From positions 434,001 to 498,000 of the forward strand of contig CAJSYZ010000003.1 of the NCBI GenBank assembly GCA_910574455.1: a stretch of 64,000 nucleotides of DNA, read 5' to 3'. Position numbers and translations under genes: made by a program. Below the pieces are notes generated by a model. That model saw only the letters and a list, made by a program, of their open reading frames with translations. It was not told the origin of the DNA and did no database searches. Numbering within the stretch: position 1 is the stretch's first letter; each line of letters begins with the position of its first letter. This document shows positions 57,807 through 64,000 of this stretch, in pieces. Source of the stretch: Trichaptum fuscoviolaceum (Eukaryota; Basidiomycota; Agaricomycetes; Hymenochaetales; Trichaptaceae).

Positions 57807-58330
57807 CCTGCCAGTGAGGACTCAGGCTTGTACTCATACTATTTCTAACTGTTTTCTTTTCGTAGTATTACCTCATACCAGTGCATACCACTAGTATTCA
57901 AGTTGTGTCTTTGTATGTTTGTCTCCTGTTCTGTGTTCGTCGACCTTATACTTGTGTTTTCTGTGCATCGGTATTCAAGTTGTTGTATGACTGTATGTAA
58001 ATAAAAAACGATATGAATTGTTTACTAACTATTCCGAGTCGGACTTGGACTCACTGGCACCAGTGATGCTCTAATTACTGCTTGATAAATTCATGACTGG
58101 CTCGAATCCGGGTCTACCAACCTGAAGACCGAACATCGTTACGGGTCACTGTTCGGCAACTTGAACTTTTGAGCTGAACTTGAAGTCCCACGACTCGGTC
58201 TCAGGCTCAGACTCGGAAGTTCTTCCGACTCGGAGGTCAGCTTGAAGTCGGAAACTACTAGTACTAGTAAACTAAGCCTGAGGGGCGAAGGTCGGTCCGG
58301 CTACTACTACAACTGCTCTGCTCGACAACT
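57807..58330. promoter_or_regulatory. Motif-rich region after gene E
   Basis: Contains CTGCCAGTG, CACTGGCACCAGTG, CAACTTGAA, ACTAGTACTAG and CTACTACTAC motifs like the other spacers of the cluster. No gene seen. It could be the right subterminal region of a large element (inference). Confidence 0.4.
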
Positions 58331-58387
58331 ATTAGGTATAATAATTTTAATGGAATGACCGGTTGTTATTCTCTCGGGCGTTCTAGG

Positions 58388-58880
58388 TCAGAGGGAACTG
58401 GACGGCTTGACTTATGCTATTGCCTTCTGGCAGACGACGGAGGAGCTGGATCAAATGGGCTTTGCGACCAACCTTGATTCAAAGACAGACACACAACTTG
58501 GTAGTATTGTTTTCCCGACTCCAAGTCAGCAAGAGCCCGACGTGGACATCGCCGCTCGCCTTTTCCCAGACTGAGCCCCTTCCTCAACTCCCCCACCATG
58601 CGCACAAACTCTCTCATCTCATCCTCTTGCACTACCTTGAGGCTTGTCATTTTCTTCAACCTTGGCGCTGTCTCCTTCACATATGACATCTTCCATGCGC
58701 TGCTCTCCTGCACTTTGTACTAAATTATGTCGTAACAGATCTGGGCGGAATGGGAGACAGAGGTCTGCACGAGCATGGCACAGGAGTTCAAGGCTGGTGA
58801 GTTTATTCTCCTTCTCAATCCTTTTACTTCACGTTATTTACATACCATTTGATACAGAATCCTAGCTCACACCGTTTACA
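58388..58880 (+). pseudogene. Unrecognised coding fragment
   Basis: A plus-strand frame reads GQRELDGLTYAIAFWQTTEE and ends VDIAARLFPD at a stop near 58573. A further exon-like piece at about 58740-58798 (IWAEWETEVCTSMAQEFKAG) is flanked by AG and GTGAGT. The pieces look like remains of a spliced gene but I cannot name it. The TIR element starts just downstream. Confidence 0.35.
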
Positions 58881-59239
58881 GCGCACCAGGCACCTCAGTT
58901 CATAGGGTGCCCCCAATTCTGTCAGGACAGCACACCGGATACAAGTCCCGATTTGGAAATTGTTCTCACGCTCAATTTGGGCACACAGGTACTGGTTGGG
59001 TTCAATATTTATATTATCCTTAGATTTAAATACAAGTATCGGATTTAATTCAGGTATCGGATCCAAATAGGTATCAGATTTAAGTTAGCATCAGATAAAG
59101 TCAGTATCCAATTTAAATACAAGTATCCGATTTTATTACAGGTATCCAATTCAAGAAGTAGTCAAATGAGTGCACAGAAAGTAATAAATGTTAAGTCAGT
59201 AAACTATAACTTGAGTTATACAAAAAATTACTTACAGTT

Positions 59240-60351
59240 AGTAATCAAACTGATACAACTCATGTCTTAAGTAAACAACTAGAAGCTCATCATTAGCAGT
59301 TCGACATTACCAACTTTATACAGCTGACTTACAAATTTTACATGTTGCTCTCGTGGCACTGCCTATCAGCAGGAACACGTCTGCTCGAGCATGCACGGAC
59401 TCATAAAAAACAGACATTATATATTATCAGCCTTTAGACGAGTTGCAGGAAACACATAAATACTTACTTTTCAGCCAGATACGAAGGAGTATGTCTACAC
59501 ACAGAATAAAGGAAAAAGTCCTCTTCAGCTTCTGAACGAACCAAGTGACAATGAAAATATACCTTTGTCCTTTGGCGGTAATCATCTTAATGAGTGCACA
59601 GATGCAACTGATCGACGATGATGCTGTGGATGACATGCGTATTGGAAAAGGGAGGGAGAAGATTAAGTTATTTGTAGAAATAAAAAGGACTGAAGGAGTA
59701 CTGACCGTATTTGGGAGCCTGAATTTGATTGGAAAGGAGGATGCAGCGAGCGACGAAAGACGGACGCGTACGGCCACAGGAGGGAGAACAAGTGTAGATC
59801 GTGGGTTGAGAAGGGTGGCGTTGGCGAATTCGAGAGCGCAAGGTAAAGGGACCGAAGGCAAGTGCAAAAAAGGAGAGTCAACTGAGAGATATTGAACTGC
59901 TGTATCGACCAACAGACTCACCAAAACCTCGGAGCACGCGCGACTCATGACATCCGTTTGACGAAGAGACTTGGCTGAGTTGGTTCAGGCCGAGAGAACA
60001 AGAAGTAAAGAGCAAAGAGATGCGAAAGGAGGTGTTCAGGAAAGGTGTCTGCCCACTTGGTGATTCTGCGACAGACGAGGACGACTCGCGAAGAGTAGTC
60101 CTGCTGTGCCATTGGGATACACGAAGCCCGAAGGCTGCTGTACCCAAATGTTGAGGGGCGAGTGGGGGGAAAGGGAAGTCTTTAGTGCTTCTTTACGAAG
60201 CCTTAAGTGTTAATTTTTCGTACCATATTGCGGGCAGGCTTCGGTTGTGCCCGGCCTTCCATATTTGGAGAATTGAAGCCCACCCTAACATCTTCACATG
60301 ACTGACGCGTCATTGTTTTGTCAGTCACGAGACCGTGTTTATCTCACGGTC
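59240..60351. other. Non-coding interior of the TIR element
   Basis: About 1.1 kb. Long ORFs on both strands at 59430-59950 overlap each other and show no family features, so no gene is called. Confidence 0.5.
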
Positions 60352-61430
60352 CATGGACGACGCACAAGTCCGTCCGCGGTGCGCATCTGAGCTATCTCGA
60401 GGGAGGCTCCCTATGAAAGTTATGCTTGGCCCTGCCGACCACGATGGCAACCTCGCGCCCGATGACCGCCTCCCCGCCGATTGCGCGCTTGTCTGCGCCT
60501 ACTCATCCGTCTATCTGCGTCCAGAGACTGCCTGCAAGTCCTTCACCTGCGCGGTCGACCGAAAGACAGAACGCAGCCGGGAGCTTGGTGATGCCGTCTG
60601 CGCATCACACTCGACTGCAATCTTCTTGGTCAGATTCCCCACCTCTCTTTCGCACACGCAGTCGTCGTATGTCCCAACCTCTACGAGCTCCACGTCTCAC
60701 TCGATAGCAGCGGTGTGTCTGGGAAAGAAACGGAGGGCGCCGTTGACGCAGCACGCATGTGCCAGACGGACCCATCATTCGAAGTCGGCACCTTGGCCTT
60801 ATCACGCTCTGGATCGCGGATTCGGGCGTTGAAGCTCACCAATTGGACCGACAACGAGCAAATGACGGTGCAATTGCTTTCGGATGTCTGCACTCACTCG
60901 CATCCATCGTCCTCAACGGCCTTCCCCCGAGCATGGTGTCTGCTGATTTTCCTTTCATCACCACCGTTTTAGGCTATCTTGTCCGAGGTTGGGCTGAACT
61001 TCCAGGCTCGTTCGAAGGTGGACTTCATTGACTGGTTGCTGCAAAACTCTTCGCAGTCACTGCGCTCTTTGAGATTGTAACGGGAACCGGCGCATCATGC
61101 AAGTATGGCTCGTCTTTGGTGGCGCTTTCTATTCCGACGTGCACAACGGCTGCGGGACCGGCTTTCATACACACCTGCGATCGCTTACGGAAATTCAAGG
61201 ATGAAAACCTCTTACCGTCTCCTCTCGCTTTCAAACAGCTCTCGACAGGCATCGAGCACCTGGCCTTCTCAGCTGACCGAGCTGACCCTCTGCGCGTAAC
61301 GATCAACAGTGTGGAGAAACTGGAGAAACTGGCAGCGGTTATGGTTCAGTATTGGGTTGGAGGCGAGAAGCATTCTGGAGCACAAGGGATGTACAGCGTT
61401 CTCTATCAATGTTCGTGAGTGGGTTCAGTT
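60352..61430 (+). pseudogene. F-box/LRR-like pseudogene
   Basis: The plus strand in shifting frames reads YLRPETACKSFTCAVDRKTE; then VCPNLYELHVSLDSSGV; then GAVDAARMCQTDPSFEVGTL; then ASIVLNGLPPSMVSADFPFI; and finally FIHTCDRLRKFKDENLLPSP with SVEKLEKLAAVMVQYWVGGE. The end block resembles the C-terminal part of basidiomycete F-box proteins, in which a count of matching households (hydrophobic LEKL-VMVQ-W-GG) is followed by YR-like residues. Several frame changes break it. It lies within the TIR element and is homologous to the fragment in hAT-2. F-box proteins recruit targets to SCF ubiquitin ligases; this copy is dead. Confidence 0.6.
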
Positions 61431-62138
61431 ACTCTCATGCTGATGACGATCCCTTACTCATTGACTCGCAATGTGGTGATCCTATCCCTATCACCATGTT
61501 CCTTTTGCTTCAGGGCGCCTGCGGACTTCCGTACTTTGCTTGACACCGCCGTCAACACAATCGACGCCTGTGGGCACCTCGTCACAACTGGATGAAGGTA
61601 TTTTTGAGCACGAGCGCAGCAGGACGGTTGATGGGAAGCGTCTGGAGCTTAGACTGAAGTTAGAGGACAAAGGGTATGTTGCATCTCTAAAGTTTCGTTA
61701 AACAAATTGTCTGATATTAAGCTAAAGGACGGAAGAACACAAAATTGAAGAGGGAAGGATGAAGCCCTCAGACAAAAGTTACTCGCTTCTCTTGCAGACG
61801 TAGGAGGGTCCGCTAGGCCGCTCAAGCCTTCTGACACACATGCAAACGCGGCTGCGAAGAAAAGGAAGCTGCATCAAATGATGCGTGCTCGACTCTCGGC
61901 CCCGTTCTCCCTCGTGCGGCTAACACCCGCGGTTGCGACAACCAGTCTCAACCCCCATTCAGGATTACCAAGCAGATAATAATGGATACAAGTGTATCAG
62001 ATACATCTGGTATCTGATACACTTGTATCCGGTACAACCATTGTATCAGAAGTGATGTCTAATGATTTTAACAAAATATATTAATTAAGTGCTTTAATTT
62101 ACGCCATATATAAAGTTAATCTAAAACATATTTAAGGG

Positions 62139-62212
62139 CAAGATGGCTGAGTTAGTATGAGTGCTGCACTTGAAGTGTTGTAACATAACAGGTTCGATTC
62201 GTCGCAAACGCA
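62139..62212 (+). tRNA. tRNA-Ser(UGA)-like pseudogene or SINE head
   Basis: Box A-like TGGCTGAGTTAGTATGAG, an anticodon arm around CACTTGAAGTG with TGA in the loop, and a box B match AGGTTCGATTC are in the right order and spacing. A T-rich stretch follows. The acceptor ends do not pair, so a working tRNA is unlikely. Position inside the TIR element suggests a retroposed tRNA relic. Confidence 0.35.
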
Positions 62213-62460
62213 TTTTTATTTCAACTTGTTTATTTTCAATATTCAATTCGGATACAAGTTGATCCGATACTTTGATCCGATTATATTCCGTATTTGGCAT
62301 TTAATCCGATCCAGTTTGATGCCTGTCAGGACAGAATTGGGTGCACCCTATGATCTGTGGTGATCGAGCGCACGCAAGATGGTGCAATTCTGGAACACCG
62401 CCAGACAGCACCACCACCATTGCCATCGCACTCCTGCTACTAGTAGTACCCAGCATCGAC

Positions 62461-63405
62461 ATGATGACTTCCCACGTGGGGTCTGACACTGGCATCACAG
62501 GCCCTCCGTCGTCCGCTACCACCACTGACAGCCATGGTCAGGTTGGAAACCAGAGACTTCCGGAGACACTTTCATTGTTGTGGGGACTGGTAAGTAGCCC
62601 TAGTAGTTATCCGCTATTGCAACAATAGCTCATGACCCGATGAACACAACTACATGACTGGCTGATGCTATGGTTGTTGAAGCGCTTAGAATGCCAGCAC
62701 GCTTACGAGTTCAAGACGACAGCGCGCACCATCTTGCCGGGCAAGTCTTACTTTTAGAGACAAGTCATTTGGAGATGAGGAGCTCAAAGGCTTCCAGTTT
62801 GCCTCACCAGACGACCATCAAATTCATATCTATTTCGCTGATTCCATGGCTCATGGCGGGGATTTAAGAGATGCTCCTTGCCGACACAAGGGACTTCTTG
62901 CAATCAGAGAAGGTATGTACATGAAGTGCCACACATCGACTGAAAGTTTAACCTCTCTTTCTGAATCAGTGGTGCGCTGACCATGGTAACCACTCTCGTC
63001 GCGACAATTTCCTCTATCGTGTCCCTGGCTTGGGCAGATCATCGTTGATCCATGCCCTTGCTGGCGCGCTCATGCTCGACATTCTCGCCATCTCACGTTC
63101 CGCTTTTTGGATGAACGATGTGACGTTGTCGTCGCTTATGGGCCGTGTGCCTGCCCCGTGTATTGTCCTTCTCGAGGACCTTGACGCTGCATTCACTCGC
63201 TCAACTTCGCGCGACGGGTCCTCAACCTGTGTTCCTGGTGGTAAGAAGAAGAGCTCTTTGTTGTCCGACAACAAGGATAAGATGACGATGATGACGACAA
63301 TGAAGAAATTGGCAAGAAGAATAAAAGCAAGAAATATGACACTCTATCCGACGTGAACACGCTCTCTCTTTCTGGCCTTCTTAATGCACTTGATGGTGTC
63401 GCCGC
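62461..63405 (+). pseudogene. BCS1-like AAA ATPase, decayed and truncated
   Basis: Start ATG at 62461: MMTSHVGSDTGITGPPSSAT, ending SLLWGL before GTAAGT. Next blocks in shifting frames: WLLKRLECQHAYEFKTTART (about 62665), HQIHIYFADS (62820), EMLLADTRDFLQSEK with GTATGT donor (62867), and SSLIHALAGALMLDI, MGRVPAPCIVLLEDLDAAFT, SGLLNALDGVAA. These are the order and motifs of fungal BCS1-type mitochondrial AAA proteins (BCS1 inserts the Rieske protein into complex III; basidiomycetes have many paralogues of unknown role). Damage: a TAA just before EMLLADT; a Walker A of VPGLGRSS, where the usual Lys is Arg; several indels; and loss of everything after GVAA, where an LTR starts. Confidence 0.8.
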
Positions 63406-64000
63406 TGTTACGACCTGGGGGGAACCTGGGGGCCGGGGCGCGTTAGCAGCTTCCGGGGCAAGGTCTGGGAGAGCGCGCGGCAGCGGAGAAGGAGAAGGGG
63501 AACCGTTAAGGACGCTACAACGCCAACGGAGTCGCGCGGGGAGCGGGGCTACGGGGGCGAGACGCAAGGGGGCTCAAGGCGAGGACGGGACGGAGTCAGA
63601 GTCGAGGCTGGGAAGGCAGAGTCGAGGCGCGGGGAGACAGAGTCGAGACGCGGGGAAATGCAAAGCGGGATTCTGGCGGGAATCTGGATTTGTGCGGGAA
63701 TCTGGATTTGTGCGGGAAGCGTAGAGCGGGAATCGTTCGGGACTTTGGCGGGAATCGCAGAGCGGGATTCTGGCGGGAATCTCAGAGCGGGATTCTGGCG
63801 GGAATCTCAAAGCGGGATTCTGGGCAGGACTCAGGGCGGGATTCGCAGAGCGGGATCCGGGGCAAGACAGAGACAAGAGAGCCAGAGAGCAGGCGTGCTC
63901 AGGACAGGAGCAGAGAGCTCAGGATAACCGGGATCGCAAGGCAACGCTTCTGTGTCAGGAGGAGGTTCCCTAAGGAAGCACCCGACAAGTCAGCATTGTA
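63406..64000 (+). mobile_element. Start of another LTR (runs off the window)
   Basis: The BCS1-like frame is cut at TGTTACGACC, a common 5' end of Ty3/gypsy LTRs in fungi. The GC-rich sequence that follows shows no relation to BCS1. Only one end is in the window, so neither orientation nor target duplication can be tested; the strand given is nominal. Confidence 0.6.
63660..63860 (+). repeat. Tandem repeat in the terminal LTR
   Basis: About eight imperfect units of GCGGGAATCTNNATTTG / AGAGCGGGATTCTGG, roughly 21-25 bp each. Confidence 0.75.

Larger units (their letters stand above)
58891..62362. mobile_element. TIR element with captured F-box pseudogene
   Basis: Inverted ends CACCTCAGTTCATAGGGTGC (58891) and, reversed from the right end, CACCACAGATCATAGGGTGC (62362). 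The TIR continues with CCCAATTCTGTC and GACAG for about 40 bp. Next to both ends there are many copies of GGTATC/GATACAAGT-like motifs (58990-59160, 61975-62300). No clear target duplication was found, so limits may be off by a few bases and the superfamily is undetermined. It encodes no transposase and carries an F-box/LRR pseudogene and a tRNA-like sequence. Confidence 0.65.

Noticed and set aside
59427..59948. 173-codon minus-strand ORF in the third TIR element
   Set aside because: Overlaps an equally long opposite ORF, no domain, no conservation evidence.
58901..62352. 8 bp target duplication for the third TIR element
   Set aside because: Several possible borders were tried; flanks do not repeat convincingly, so no duplication is claimed.

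Overview
The window looks like fungal, probably Agaricomycete (Basidiomycota), nuclear DNA. Host-type genes have many short introns (about 45-65 nt, GTRNGT...YAG). The recognisable families fit this group: a Plavaka transposase, a basidiomycete-type BCS1-like AAA ATPase, basidiomycete F-box/LRR fragments and chromodomain Ty3/gypsy elements. Most of the sequence is mobile or mobile-damaged DNA.

Region 1 (1-28854) is a tandem array with a period of about 9.2 kb. Copy 1 covers 1-19387, copy 2 covers 19388-28585, and copy 3 is only its first 269 bp (28586-28854). Each full copy carries one long minus-strand multi-exon gene for a four-pass membrane protein (gene A1 at 17255 down to 2489; gene A2 at 26446 down to 22292). 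Each also has a short plus-strand ORF. Gene A1 is split in an intron by a 10.6 kb DNA transposon (4563-15163) with about 165 bp terminal inverted repeats (TIRs) and the 8 bp duplication GTAATAGG. That element carries decayed pieces of two host genes (Hsp70 C-terminus, TRP/Flc-like channel). It was itself invaded by a complete chromodomain gypsy retrotransposon (6960-13550) with LTRs that read as identical.

Region 2 (about 28.9-58.4 kb) is a cluster around a Plavaka-type transposase: gene B (minus, an array of mini-exons), gene C (minus, coiled coil), the transposase (plus, 33959-40190), gene D (minus, 43968-40426) and gene E (plus, 44745-57806, trypsin-like serine peptidase fold). Spacers between and after these genes share dense short motifs, so the cluster may be one large multi-gene element, but I found no termini. 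Three later insertions each break one gene and have exact target duplications: hAT-1 (34189-36427) in the transposase, carrying an ING-family gene fragment; hAT-2 (41673-43039) in gene D, carrying an F-box fragment; and gypsy-2 (45627-55755, 843 bp LTRs) in gene E. Gypsy-2 also carries an extra intron-containing gene, antisense to gag-pol, with paired zinc-cluster-like cysteines.

Region 3 (58.4-64 kb) holds an unrecognised coding fragment and a TIR element (about 58891-62362) containing an F-box/LRR pseudogene and a tRNA-like sequence. It ends with a decayed BCS1-like gene cut at 63406 by the start of another LTR element that runs off the window.

The window therefore records nested events: tandem duplication, insertion of gene-capturing DNA transposons, then young LTR retrotransposons. 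Single-base frameshifts occur in almost every element, so either decay or residual assembly indels must be considered.
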